Of a stretch of 64,000 bases of DNA, positions 25,277 to 33,942 are shown piece after piece. A program made the translations under genes and the position numbers. Numbering within the stretch: position 1 is the first letter of the stretch; every line of letters starts with the position of its first letter. Origin of the DNA: Sporolactobacillus laevolacticus DSM 442 (GTDB lineage: Bacteria > Bacillota > Bacilli > Bacillales > Sporolactobacillaceae); the NCBI RefSeq assembly GCF_000497245.1, contig NZ_AWTC01000004.1, positions 219,633 to 283,632 on the forward strand, in the 5' to 3' direction. The notes beneath the pieces were generated by a model, which did no database searches, was not told the DNA's origin, and saw only the letters and a program-made list of their open reading frames with translations.

Positions 25277-26368
25277 ATGAGGAAAAAGAAAATAATAATC
25301 TTTCTATTAATCATCTTTATCTTTTCATTCTGGGAGAATAAAGTATCTGCTTTTAATCTGGAAACCGTTAACTTTTCTCCAAATCCTTTAAAGATTTATT
25401 CAGATGGCGTAAAAGTAGACCTTCAATCACGGAACTCTGTAACATATGATGCATTGTTAGATACGTCTAAAAAGGAAAAGGGGGTATATACTACTTCTTT
25501 CTATGAAGACCGTTTGAGAAATCTAAATAATTACGGTGCGATGGTTTTTGATATTTCTAATCCGAACAAGACGGAAATGAGATTCAATTTCTCGTTCAAT
25601 ACCGGACGTATTTTGGTTCTTAAAAACGGCAGTTTTGTAGCCTTGATGAGTTCAAGCACAAGCAACTGGGAAACCTTTCGGGTCAAGAACGGAACCGTAT
25701 CAATTCCACCAGCCTTTCATGGGAAAATATATATTCCCTTTGCTAGTCTGTTCAAGAGTGATAAATCGGTGGATTTGTCAAGTATTAAATCATGGGGAAT
25801 CAGTTTTACACTGGATAAAAATCAAAAACAAAGAGTGAAATTTGGCGATTTCTCCTTTGTCACCAGATCTTTAGCGGACAAAGAAAACAGGGTACTGGAT
25901 CTGACCATCACGGGTGAAGAGAGTGTTCAAATTCCTGTTGCTGGCGAGTCTATCGCCTATTACCAGATCCGAAAGACTGAAAACACAGAAAATAAACCAA
26001 CTTTAGGACTGTTAGGTAAACCTAAAGGTGTTACATTGGACAAAAACGGGACATTGACTTTAACTACTCTTGCAAAGCCGCAAACGATCCGTTTAGTCTC
26101 TATTTCACCTGACGGCTCGAAGACTGTTAAATCCGTTCGTTTAATAAAATCGTGGATCATCGGCAAAAAAGCTGATGATGGAATTTCAATACAAATTCCT
26201 ATTCCTGACAAAGCTCCAAAAATAGTTAATATATCCAGTTTTCTTTATAGTGATGCAGCAACGCGGCTGATTCGATATATTCTAATCGTAATTGGTTTAC
26301 TATTAGTCCTAACTTATTTCTGGTGCAGAAAAAAATCTAAAAATAAGTTTATCAATTTAAATTTATAA
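25277..26368 (+). CDS. Secreted, membrane-anchored protein of the cellulose operon (CcsB/BcsB position)
   Basis: 363 residues. A signal peptide (about 1-25) is followed by an extracellular beta-rich region and one C-terminal membrane span (about 329-350) with a short basic tail (CRKKSKNKF). The topology matches BcsB: outside domain plus a single C-terminal anchor that docks on the synthase. It is only about half the usual BcsB length, and I see no clear BcsB carbohydrate-binding signature. It starts 28 nt after the synthase gene. I call it the probable functional counterpart of CcsB from position and topology. Homology is not established by eye; a carbohydrate-binding or Ig-type accessory protein is the alternative. 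Confidence 0.6.
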   Translation: MRKKKIIIFLLIIFIFSFWENKVSAFNLETVNFSPNPLKIYSDGVKVDLQSRNSVTYDALLDTSKKEKGVYTTSFYEDRLRNLNNYGAMVFDISNPNKTEMRFNFSFNTGRILVLKNGSFVALMSSSTSNWETFRVKNGTVSIPPAFHGKIYIPFASLFKSDKSVDLSSIKSWGISFTLDKNQKQRVKFGDFSFVTRSLADKENRVLDLTITGEESVQIPVAGESIAYYQIRKTENTENKPTLGLLGKPKGVTLDKNGTLTLTTLAKPQTIRLVSISPDGSKTVKSVRLIKSWIIGKKADDGISIQIPIPDKAPKIVNISSFLYSDAATRLIRYILIVIGLLLVLTYFWCRKKSKNKFINLNL

Positions 26369-26404
26369 TCGGAACATTACACGATTGATGGAGGATAACA
26401 GTCT

Positions 26405-27826
26405 ATGCTTTTTTCAAGTATACTATTTATTTTTTATTTTCTTCCTGCCGTTTTATTGCTGTATTTCGCCTGCAGATTCTCGACAAGGCTCCAAAATGTC
26501 GTTTTATTATTTGCCAGTCTTATTTTTTATGCCTGGGGCGAGCCTAGATTTGTCATTATAATGATTTCATCAATCCTATTCAACTATGTATGTGGCCTGC
26601 TTATAAACGCAACCTTAAAGAATAAGACATGGTCGAAAATCGCATTGATTTTCACAATTGTTGGGAATATCGGCAACCTTTTTGTATTCAAATATTTGGA
26701 TTTTGTCATCAAGAACATCAATTATGGGGCGCACGCACATATACCGCTACCGGATATTGTACTGCCATTGGGGATATCATTCTTCACGTTCCATTCATTA
26801 TCTTATATCATTGATGTCTACAGAGGAACTGTTAAAGTTCAAAAAAATCTGATCTACCTGGCGTTGTATATCGCTATCTTTCCGGCGCTTATTGCAGGGC
26901 CTATCGTACGCTACAACACGATTGCGAATCAGTTATTGGAACGAACAGAAACATGGAGAAAGTTTTCCATTGGCTGCTGTCGTTTCGTGACGGGACTTGG
27001 CAAGAAGGTGTTAATTGCGAACAACATGGCGATTGTTGCCGATCGCATTTTTGCGATGAGTGCGGATTCATCGATCCCGTTGCTATTAGCCTGGCTCGGC
27101 GCTATTGCCTATACATTCCAGATTTTCTTCGATTTTTCAGCTTATTCCGACATGGCGATTGGACTGGGATTAATGTTCGGGTATGAATTCGAGGAAAACT
27201 TCAATTATCCTTACCTATCAAAATCAATCTCAGAATTCTGGAGAAGATGGCACATTTCGCTCGGGACGTGGTTTAGGGACTATGTTTATTTTCCGCTCGG
27301 GGGTTCTCGTGTCGGCAGTACCGATAGATTAGTTTGGAACTTATTTATCGTATGGATGCTAACAGGTATTTGGCACGGGGCGGAATGGACATTTGTCGTT
27401 TGGGGGTTCATTAATTTTGTATGTATCACGTCTGAAAAGCTTTTCCAATTTGAACAGATACAAAATATTAACTTCATTAAACATGTTTATGCGCTTTTCG
27501 TTATTGTGATCGGATGGGTCATTTTCCGAGCGAACAATCTGCAGGCAGCCGGTAAATATATTGGATCCATGTTTGGAAGCGGAGGATTCTGGAGTGATAC
27601 GGCTTTTATGTTTGTTAAAGAATTTGCGGTATTTTTCATCATTGCCTTAATTCTTTGTGCACCCGTTGCAAGACGTGTGAACCGTATTGTCGTGGATAAT
27701 GATTATCCGGCACTCAGCATTGCGGTGACGATCCTTTATCCTGTTGTGATCTTGAGTTTATTTGTCCTTTCTGTGACTTACTTAGTCAAGGGAAGCTATA
27801 ATCCGTTCATTTATTTTCAATTTTAA
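26405..27826 (+). CDS. ccsH: MBOAT-family O-acyltransferase (AlgI/DltB/CcsH-like)
   Basis: 473 residues, multi-span membrane protein. Hallmarks are LPLGISFFTFHSLSYIIDVY, IAGPIVRY, FDFSAYSDMAIGLGLMFGY, FWRRWHISLGTWFRDYVYF and the catalytic-histidine segment LTGIWHGAEWTFVVWG (H324). These proteins move acetyl groups across the membrane for O-acetylation of exported polymers, with an AlgJ/AlgX/DltD-type partner, which here is the next gene. GGAGG precedes ATG 26405. In clostridial ccs operons an equivalent gene supports cellulose acetylation, so acetylated cellulose is the inferred product here. Confidence 0.9.
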   Translation: MLFSSILFIFYFLPAVLLLYFACRFSTRLQNVVLLFASLIFYAWGEPRFVIIMISSILFNYVCGLLINATLKNKTWSKIALIFTIVGNIGNLFVFKYLDFVIKNINYGAHAHIPLPDIVLPLGISFFTFHSLSYIIDVYRGTVKVQKNLIYLALYIAIFPALIAGPIVRYNTIANQLLERTETWRKFSIGCCRFVTGLGKKVLIANNMAIVADRIFAMSADSSIPLLLAWLGAIAYTFQIFFDFSAYSDMAIGLGLMFGYEFEENFNYPYLSKSISEFWRRWHISLGTWFRDYVYFPLGGSRVGSTDRLVWNLFIVWMLTGIWHGAEWTFVVWGFINFVCITSEKLFQFEQIQNINFIKHVYALFVIVIGWVIFRANNLQAAGKYIGSMFGSGGFWSDTAFMFVKEFAVFFIIALILCAPVARRVNRIVVDNDYPALSIAVTILYPVVILSLFVLSVTYLVKGSYNPFIYFQF

Positions 27827-27838
27827 GGGGAAACTTAA

Positions 27839-29044
27839 ATGAAAAAATTTTTTATCATAAGATTAATCACAGCTATCCTCTTCATTTGCGTTCTTTTCAC
27901 GTATTCAATCATGAATTTCATGAATGCTTTGGATCCGATAAAAGCAGCGTTATCTAAAGTGAAACCCGCTCCATCTAAACAGTTCGTTGACTCAGTCAAT
28001 TCGGCAATTGACGAGAATGTATATGGAAAATATAGCATGGTCGAGGGATATGGATACCTGCAAAAACTCTTGGGAAAGAATGAAGAGGCGAATTTTGAAG
28101 TCGTTAAGGATAATTCTGGGAGTCTGCACTATACTTACTTTACATCCAAACCAAATCCTGTAGGTGATTTGGCGGATCGGGTTGAAAGGTTGAAGGAGGG
28201 AATAAAAGACAAGAAAGCTAGACTGGTTGTCCTTATGCCACCTGATAAAAACGTCCGAGGCTATACCAAATTTCCTAAGGGTATCCCGTACTCCTACGCA
28301 AATGAGACTGCAGATAATTTCTTAAAAGCTGTTCGGGAAAAGCAAATTGACACACTCGATTTTCGAACGCATTTATTAAACAGCGGAATTCCTGCAAAAG
28401 ACCTGTTCTTTAAAACGGATCATCACTGGAAAATACAAACCGCTTTTTGGGCGTTCAGTGAGCTGGTCTCATATTTAAATAGGAATGATCAAATGAACTT
28501 GGATCCCGATCATTATTATACAAATATTAAGAATTATAATCAGATTACTTACAAGCATTCATACCTTGGTTCCCTGGGAGCCAAAACAGGTACTCTTTAT
28601 GCGGGAATTGATGATTTTACATTAATCTATCCTAAATTTAAAACCGATTATACGTTTCACTCACAAAATAGTCTGTTCAAAATCAACACAAGTGGGAGAT
28701 TTGAAGATGCGTTAATGAATGGACATCCATTTCATGTCTCTGGAAATAATGCTTTATTTTCTTTGGAATCGGATAAATATTTCACTTATCTGTATGGTAA
28801 TCAGGCTCTTGTTCACATTGTTAATAAACAAAATCCGAAAGGACCGAAAGTTCTTTTCATTAAAGATTCGATGTCTGTGCCCCTGGCCGCTTTCTTTTCA
28901 ACGGTCTGCTCCGATGTTTATTTAGTTGATCCGAGATACTATCATGGTGATATGAGTAAACTAATAAACAGTTATAAACATTTGGATGATATTTTTGTAT
29001 CCATCTATCCAGAAGATCTTAATAAGGAGTTCTTCCCTTATTAA
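27839..29044 (+). CDS. ccsI: AlgJ/AlgX-like (SGNH-fold) O-acetylation protein
   Basis: 401 residues with an N-terminal signal anchor (about 1-25), so the domain is extracellular. The family catalytic motif TDHHW (T193-W197) is present, and FIKDSMSVPLAAFF (S344 in the position of the usual GDS serine) supplies the nucleophile segment. AlgJ/AlgX-type proteins accept acetyl from an MBOAT partner and place it on the polymer. It starts 12 nt after the MBOAT gene, as expected for a functional pair. The nucleophile motif reads KDSMS rather than the more common GDS, a modest variation. The polymer acceptor is inferred from the operon. Confidence 0.85.
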   Translation: MKKFFIIRLITAILFICVLFTYSIMNFMNALDPIKAALSKVKPAPSKQFVDSVNSAIDENVYGKYSMVEGYGYLQKLLGKNEEANFEVVKDNSGSLHYTYFTSKPNPVGDLADRVERLKEGIKDKKARLVVLMPPDKNVRGYTKFPKGIPYSYANETADNFLKAVREKQIDTLDFRTHLLNSGIPAKDLFFKTDHHWKIQTAFWAFSELVSYLNRNDQMNLDPDHYYTNIKNYNQITYKHSYLGSLGAKTGTLYAGIDDFTLIYPKFKTDYTFHSQNSLFKINTSGRFEDALMNGHPFHVSGNNALFSLESDKYFTYLYGNQALVHIVNKQNPKGPKVLFIKDSMSVPLAAFFSTVCSDVYLVDPRYYHGDMSKLINSYKHLDDIFVSIYPEDLNKEFFPY

Positions 29045-29097
29045 AATAAAACCGAAACAACAAACAAGCACACTAACGTACCTAGGGAGACTTTAAT

Positions 29098-30126
29098 ATG
29101 AAAGGTAAGAAAAAACTTATTTTGTTTAGTCTCATGTTAATGTTGATCATTCTGTTTTCATCGCTAGTTCCTTATTTTCATTATAAATATTCGGAGAAAA
29201 AACAAATGGTTCAATTTCGTTCTATGAATATAGGGAATGCATTAGATGCTCCGCGATATACACCGTGGGATGTTCAAATGAAGTCTGGGTACTTTAAAGC
29301 AATTAAAAAAGCAGGTTTTAACTCAGTCCGATTGCCGGTCCGATTCTCGGATTATGCAAAAGATAATCCGAATTATGAACTTGATCCGTCTTTTATGAAA
29401 AGATTAGACGGCTATCTCCATGTTGCTCTGAAGCAGCATTTATATGTGATCTTGGACTTTCATCACTTCGAGGAAATCATGCAGAATCCTGAACAGTATC
29501 ATACGTGTTTTCTGAGCGTTTGGAAACAATTGTCCGAACGATATAAGAATTACTCATCACATTTGATGTTTGAAGTACTAAACGAACCGAGAGATAATCT
29601 GAATGGAAATCTATGGAATCAGTACTTGGCAGAAGCGATCCATATCATCAGAAAAACGAATCCAACACGAAAAGTCATTGTGGGACCCGACAACTATTAC
29701 TCCTTATACCGTTTGGATGCACTCCGGATACCGAAAGACAGGAATCTGATCGTCTCTTTTCATTACTATGAACCTAATAAATTTACCTTCCAGGCTAATC
29801 CTTATCTAGGGTTTTCTCAGTACCATGATATTGAATGGAAGGGTACAAAGCAGGAAGTTAATTATATACATGACCGGTTTGCTAGAGTTAAAAAATGGGC
29901 GGATCAACATGATGTTCAGGTTTATCTAGGAGAGTTTGGTGCCAACAAACAAGCACCTTATGAATCAAGGCTTCACTGGACTGAAGAAGTTCGTCAGCAA
30001 GCTGAAGAATTTGGATTCAGCTGGGGGTACTGGGAACTCGCGTCATCCTTCGGGGTATATGATGCTCATACGGGAAAGTGGGACAAGAATATGCTTAAAA
30101 CCTTGCTCCCTGATAAATATAAATAA
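29098..30126 (+). CDS. ccsZ: GH5-family endoglucanase (CcsZ-like), membrane-anchored
   Basis: 342 residues. An N-terminal hydrophobic segment (about 5-25) without a clear cleavage site suggests a signal anchor. The TIM barrel carries GFNSVRLPVRF, the acid/base glutamate in FEVLNEPRDN (E163) and the nucleophile in VYLGEFGANK (E279), the GH5 pattern. Bacterial cellulose operons commonly include such a cellulase to trim or release chains during export. It is the last gene of the riboswitch-controlled series, 53 nt after the AlgJ-like gene with its own GGGAG site. In the clostridial cluster the equivalent gene is first rather than last. Confidence 0.92.
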   Translation: MKGKKKLILFSLMLMLIILFSSLVPYFHYKYSEKKQMVQFRSMNIGNALDAPRYTPWDVQMKSGYFKAIKKAGFNSVRLPVRFSDYAKDNPNYELDPSFMKRLDGYLHVALKQHLYVILDFHHFEEIMQNPEQYHTCFLSVWKQLSERYKNYSSHLMFEVLNEPRDNLNGNLWNQYLAEAIHIIRKTNPTRKVIVGPDNYYSLYRLDALRIPKDRNLIVSFHYYEPNKFTFQANPYLGFSQYHDIEWKGTKQEVNYIHDRFARVKKWADQHDVQVYLGEFGANKQAPYESRLHWTEEVRQQAEEFGFSWGYWELASSFGVYDAHTGKWDKNMLKTLLPDKYK

Positions 30127-30380
30127 GATCAGATACCAATTATACCCCGTTTGAAAATTAAGAATTTGCTATCTCTCATATCAAAGGGAAAACATAGATA
30201 GAGCAGCTCTTTCTTCCTATTTTAGTTGAATCATTATTTTTACTTGCGTCATCTTAATCTTTTGAGGACGAACATATTAATAGAATACTATTTGTGGAAT
30301 AGGGCTATTTAGTGGATGTTCTGGGGAACGATTAATATAATGAATAATTATTAGTGTTTCTTTGATGAGGGAGGTTCCCT

Positions 30381-30839
30381 ATGAAGGAAGTTAAACTGGC
30401 GCTTTCCAATATCTTATTGACCTTTTCCATTTTGTTCGTTCTTTATTTGACGATGATTCCGCATGGACGTATAAGGACTGGAATGGATAGTGGTTCCGCT
30501 CATTACTTTAACTATAATTTGAATCCTATTCATTTGTTTGAAGACCTCCAACATGCTTCTTTATTTTATTTAATCGTTGATATCATCGGAAACATTATAC
30601 TCTTTGTCCCGTTCGGCATTTTTCTGACGATGCGGTTTCCAGAGCTTAAAGTAGCACATGTTGGCTTTGTGGGCGCTTTTTTCTCTTCAACTATTGAGTG
30701 CATCCAACTTTTCCTGCCCAATAGAATGACCGATATTGATGATGTTATTCTTAACACCACCGGAGCGATTGTTGGCTATTTGCTTTTTCGTTTTGTTGAA
30801 AGTGCCAGACAAGAAAATCTAGAAATGACTAGACGATAA
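30381..30839 (+). CDS. VanZ-like family membrane protein
   Basis: 152 residues with three to four membrane spans. Family motifs: VLYLTMIPHGRI near the N-terminus, DIIGNIILFVPFGIFL (about 67-82), SSTIECIQLFLPNRMTDIDDV and NTTGAIVGYLLF. The function of VanZ-like proteins outside teicoplanin resistance is not known; many sit by envelope genes. A GGGAGG site precedes ATG 30381. It is 254 bp after the cellulose operon, in which I see nothing but AT-rich sequence and a weak TATAAT box, and it has its own terminator, so it is probably monocistronic. Confidence 0.85.
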   Translation: MKEVKLALSNILLTFSILFVLYLTMIPHGRIRTGMDSGSAHYFNYNLNPIHLFEDLQHASLFYLIVDIIGNIILFVPFGIFLTMRFPELKVAHVGFVGAFFSSTIECIQLFLPNRMTDIDDVILNTTGAIVGYLLFRFVESARQENLEMTRR

Positions 30840-30857
30840 TTGTATGTGAATAGTGAA

Positions 30858-30897
30858 AACATCAGATTGCACACAGTGCGATGCTGGTGTTTTTTTT
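30858..30897 (+). terminator. Intrinsic terminator after the VanZ-like gene
   Basis: A long stem (AACATCAGATTGCAC with GTGCGATGCTGGTGTT; G-U pairs and one bulge) followed by a run of T. Confidence 0.85.
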
Positions 30898-30990
30898 GTT
30901 TTTTCCCTGATTGGAGCATTAACTAAACGTCGAAATTAATCATACAATACCTGAATTAATAAAAAAGATAAGATTAGTAGGAATTAATTA

Positions 30991-31019
30991 TTGACATCGA
31001 GGGTTCTGCATATTATCAT
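30991..31019 (+). promoter_or_regulatory. Sigma-A promoter of the S-box operon
   Basis: TTGACA at 30991-30996, 17-bp spacer, TATCAT at 31014-31019. Start expected near 31026, about 20 nt before the riboswitch P1 helix. Confidence 0.8.
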
Positions 31020-31046
31020 TAAACTCATCAACTTAATAGGTTATAT

Positions 31047-31155
31047 TTCTTATCCAGAGTGGCGGAGGGACTGGCCCAAAGAAACCCGACAACCAGCATG
31101 TAGTTCATGTATGGTGTTAATTCCAGGAGCACAATTTGTGTTCAAAAGATAAGAA
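31047..31155 (+). promoter_or_regulatory. SAM-I (S-box) riboswitch aptamer
   Basis: P1 strands TTCTTATC (31047-31054) and GATAAGAA (31148-31155) enclose the conserved core: CAGAGTGGCGGAGGGACTGG, then CCCAAAGAAACCCGACAACC, a P3 hairpin, and ATGGTGTTAATTCC. This is the canonical S-box layout. Known S-boxes shut off sulfur-amino-acid genes when S-adenosylmethionine is plentiful. The downstream transporter operon is therefore inferred to serve methionine or sulfur supply. Confidence 0.95.
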
Positions 31156-31163
31156 GGACGGAC

Positions 31164-31198
31164 AACAAGCCCTTTTTATCTCATTGGCTTGTTTTTTT
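31164..31198 (+). terminator. S-box expression-platform terminator
   Basis: AACAAGCC pairs with GGCTTGTT, followed by a run of T (31191-31198). It lies 8 nt after aptamer P1 and about 150 bp before the first gene, as in an OFF-type transcriptional riboswitch. Confidence 0.9.
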
Positions 31199-31345
31199 GT
31201 TTCCGGTATGTGTGAGAGGGGGCGTTGGTCTTGATGAAAGCTAATGAGTGCGTGATGCAACATTGCTTGATCTAGTTCATTTAGAGAAAAGTAAAAAAAG
31301 ACCATAATGTGTTTTATTCATCGTTCATAATAGGGGGAAGTTAAA

Positions 31346-32908
31346 TTGAGAAAGTTAATTATTACATTTTTCGTCGTAATCATGATTGCGGCTTTAACAG
31401 CATGTGGTTCGAATAATGCAGCACCAAGTAAAAAAAGTAAAGATGGGGGTTCAATTACTTTAGCAGTACCCGCAGACCCATTGGTTTTAAATCCAAATTA
31501 TGCCAGCGACCGTGTCACATTAACCATTCAGCAAGCTTTGTTTGCTCCACTGTTTTACATCAATGGCAGAAACGTTACACCTGCGCTAGCAGAGAAACTT
31601 AGTGTGTCAAAGGATCAAAAAACTTACGAACTCACGTTAAAGAAAAATTTAAAGTGGCATGACGGAAAAGCATTGACGGCTAAGGATGTTGTCTTCACTC
31701 TGAACTCCATCCTCGACAAAAAACAAAACAGCGACCTTCGGGGAAACTTTGTTTTTAACAACAAACCTGTAAAAGCTGTTGCTCTGGACAACCAAACGGT
31801 TAAATTCACGCTTCCGGAAGTTGCTCCTTCTTTCCAACTGAATTTGGAACAACTTTATCCTATTCCACAGCATGTGTTTGCTAATGAGAGTAACCTTCAG
31901 AAAAGTACAAAGAACAATCATCCGATAGGATCCGGACCTTATCAGTTCGTCACTTATAAATCCGGTCAGTATGTTGAATTGAAGAAATTCAATGACTTTT
32001 TTGGGGGCAAGCCGCATCTTGATAAAGTCATCTTCCGGGTTGCAAAAGATCAAAACGCGGCTAATCTAGGTCTTCAAAATGGAAGCATCCAGCTCAAAGC
32101 CATTCAACCGGCAGATGTTGCTAACGTGACTGGCAAAGGCAACGTTGATGTTGTCTCCTACCCTGAATACCGCCTGAATTATGCGACATTTAATGAAAAT
32201 GTGCCGGCTTTTAAAAATAAGACGTTCCGTCAGGCGATTTCTTATGCGCTAAATAGGGATGACATTATTAAGTCCGCCTATGGCTCAAATAAATATGCTG
32301 TTCCGGCGTCTTCAATCTTTACTGCTGATGTAAAGTTCCAGAATAAGAATGTTCAAACCTATCCTTATGATCTGGCTAAAGCGAAACAACTTCTCGATCA
32401 GAGTAAAGTAGACAAAAAGCAACCGCTGACCATTTTATATTTGAATAACAATAAGGCTCAAGAAAGTATCGCACTCTATTTCCAGCAGCAATTTAAGAAG
32501 ATTGGTTTGAATTTGCAGCTGAAACCAACGGATCCAGCCGCTTGGGGTAACTATGCATTAAATAGAAAAAGCACAGCTTATGGCATCTTACTTAACGGTT
32601 ATATTATGGGACCTGAAGCAGATACCTATAAAGTTCTTTTCCAATCAACGTCACCTTATAACTATGCTAATTATCACAACGCTAAGCTTGATAAAGTTTG
32701 GGATGCTGCATCTGTTGAGACCGATCAGGCTAAACGATCCGCTGACTATGATCAGATTCAGAACAAAATTGCTGATGATGCGGTGCTCTATCCGATTTCT
32801 TATGATGATGCTCTCTTTGCACTAAGCAAGAAATATGGCGGCATCAAAGAAGCTAAGCCACAGCCTGTCACTATTTTAAGAGACTTGTCCAAGCTTTATT
32901 TGAAATAA
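31346..32908 (+). CDS. Oligopeptide-type ABC transporter substrate-binding lipoprotein (SBP_bac_5)
   Basis: 520 residues from TTG 31346, with AGGGGGAAG six bases upstream. The signal peptide ends in lipobox LTAC, with Cys20 as lipid anchor. The mature protein is a family 5 extracellular binding protein: ADPLVLNPNYASD near the start, the signature region YELTLKKNLKWHDGKALTAKD (about 94-114, shown in parts), IGSGPYQFV, and FRQAISYALNRDDII. Being under an S-box, its ligand is likely methionine-containing peptide or another sulfur compound; the sequence itself does not show the ligand. It is separated from the permease genes by an intra-operon stem-loop. Confidence 0.92.
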   Translation: MRKLIITFFVVIMIAALTACGSNNAAPSKKSKDGGSITLAVPADPLVLNPNYASDRVTLTIQQALFAPLFYINGRNVTPALAEKLSVSKDQKTYELTLKKNLKWHDGKALTAKDVVFTLNSILDKKQNSDLRGNFVFNNKPVKAVALDNQTVKFTLPEVAPSFQLNLEQLYPIPQHVFANESNLQKSTKNNHPIGSGPYQFVTYKSGQYVELKKFNDFFGGKPHLDKVIFRVAKDQNAANLGLQNGSIQLKAIQPADVANVTGKGNVDVVSYPEYRLNYATFNENVPAFKNKTFRQAISYALNRDDIIKSAYGSNKYAVPASSIFTADVKFQNKNVQTYPYDLAKAKQLLDQSKVDKKQPLTILYLNNNKAQESIALYFQQQFKKIGLNLQLKPTDPAAWGNYALNRKSTAYGILLNGYIMGPEADTYKVLFQSTSPYNYANYHNAKLDKVWDAASVETDQAKRSADYDQIQNKIADDAVLYPISYDDALFALSKKYGGIKEAKPQPVTILRDLSKLYLK

Positions 32909-32940
32909 TATATTTTATAGTTTGTACTATAGGAGTTAGG

Positions 32941-32970
32941 GACTTGGTGGCGACACCAAGTCTGCTTTTT
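32941..32970 (+). terminator. Intra-operon stem-loop (attenuator or 3'-end stabiliser)
   Basis: A perfect 9-bp stem, GACTTGGTG (32941-32949) with CACCAAGTC (32954-32962), GCGA loop, then TGCTTTTTT. It lies between binding-protein and permease genes. In other Gram-positive transport operons such hairpins raise the amount of binding protein over membrane components, by partial termination or by protecting the upstream mRNA. Confidence 0.7.
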
Positions 32971-32985
32971 TGGAGGGAATTAAGA

Positions 32986-33930
32986 TTGAGTAGAATGATA
33001 TTGAGACGTATGCTTCAAATAGTTCCGTTGCTGTTTGTGATTTCCGTGATCTCCTTTGCACTCGTCAAATTATCACCGGGTGACCCTGTGAAGATGTTCG
33101 TTACACCTAATATGCATCCCGAAGATGTTGAACGGATTCGGAGAAGTCTTGGACTCAATCTGCCCATTTATGAACAATATTTCAGATGGCTGGGTCAGAT
33201 TGTACATGGGAATCTGGGCTATTCACTGCAAAATAGTCAACCGGTTCTTGGACAAATCCTTCAGAGACTGCCTGCAACGATCGGTTTAATGGGCACAGCT
33301 TTAGCAGCAACTCTGATCATTGCGATTCCGCTCGGTTTGGTCGCAGCGAAGTATGAAAACACCTGGATTGATCGTCTGTTAAATATGATTTCGTATATCA
33401 GCATCTCAATTCCTGTTTTCTGGTTCGGAATTCTCTTGATTGAATTTTTTTCTGTAAAACTTAACTGGCTCCCATCCTTGGGCATGCAGACAATTGGAGA
33501 GAACAGTTTCGTTGACTTGGCGCAGCATGCCATTCTGCCTGTGACCACGTTAACTTTTCAAGGATGCGGGGCGTATTATCGATATGTTCGGTCAAATACC
33601 CTTTCTGAGATCAGGAAAAGCTATGTGGAATTCGGTCATGCTAAGGGACTATCCATCTGGAAACTCTTATGGAGTCACATTTTGAAAAATGTGATGTTGC
33701 CGGTCATTACTTTGCTTGGGATGTCACTACCTACGCTGATATCCGGCGCTTATATTACAGAAAGCGTCTTTTCATGGCCGGGATTGGGTTTACTCAGTGT
33801 GGATGCCATATTCAGTCTGGATTATCCCATTATTATGGCGATGACACTGTTTTCGGGATTAATGCTTATTCTCGGAAATTTGTTTGCGGACATGACTTAT
33901 CAATTTGTTGATCCAAGAATTCGAAAGTAA
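32986..33930 (+). CDS. Oligopeptide-type ABC transporter permease (OppB/DppB-like)
   Basis: 314 residues from TTG 32986, with GGAGGG 8 nt upstream. The frame is open from 32944, but that extension translates the stem-loop. Six membrane spans are expected. Typical features are RRMLQIVPLLFVISVISFAL at the N-terminus, LSPGDPV, the LGLNLPIYEQYFRWLGQIVHG segment (in parts), and the EAA-type loop YVEFGHAKGLSIWKLLWSHILK. The end TYQFVDPRIRK is typical of DppB. It pairs with the next permease to form the channel. Confidence 0.93.
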   Translation: MSRMILRRMLQIVPLLFVISVISFALVKLSPGDPVKMFVTPNMHPEDVERIRRSLGLNLPIYEQYFRWLGQIVHGNLGYSLQNSQPVLGQILQRLPATIGLMGTALAATLIIAIPLGLVAAKYENTWIDRLLNMISYISISIPVFWFGILLIEFFSVKLNWLPSLGMQTIGENSFVDLAQHAILPVTTLTFQGCGAYYRYVRSNTLSEIRKSYVEFGHAKGLSIWKLLWSHILKNVMLPVITLLGMSLPTLISGAYITESVFSWPGLGLLSVDAIFSLDYPIIMAMTLFSGLMLILGNLFADMTYQFVDPRIRK

Positions 33931-33942
33931 GGTGAATCACAG

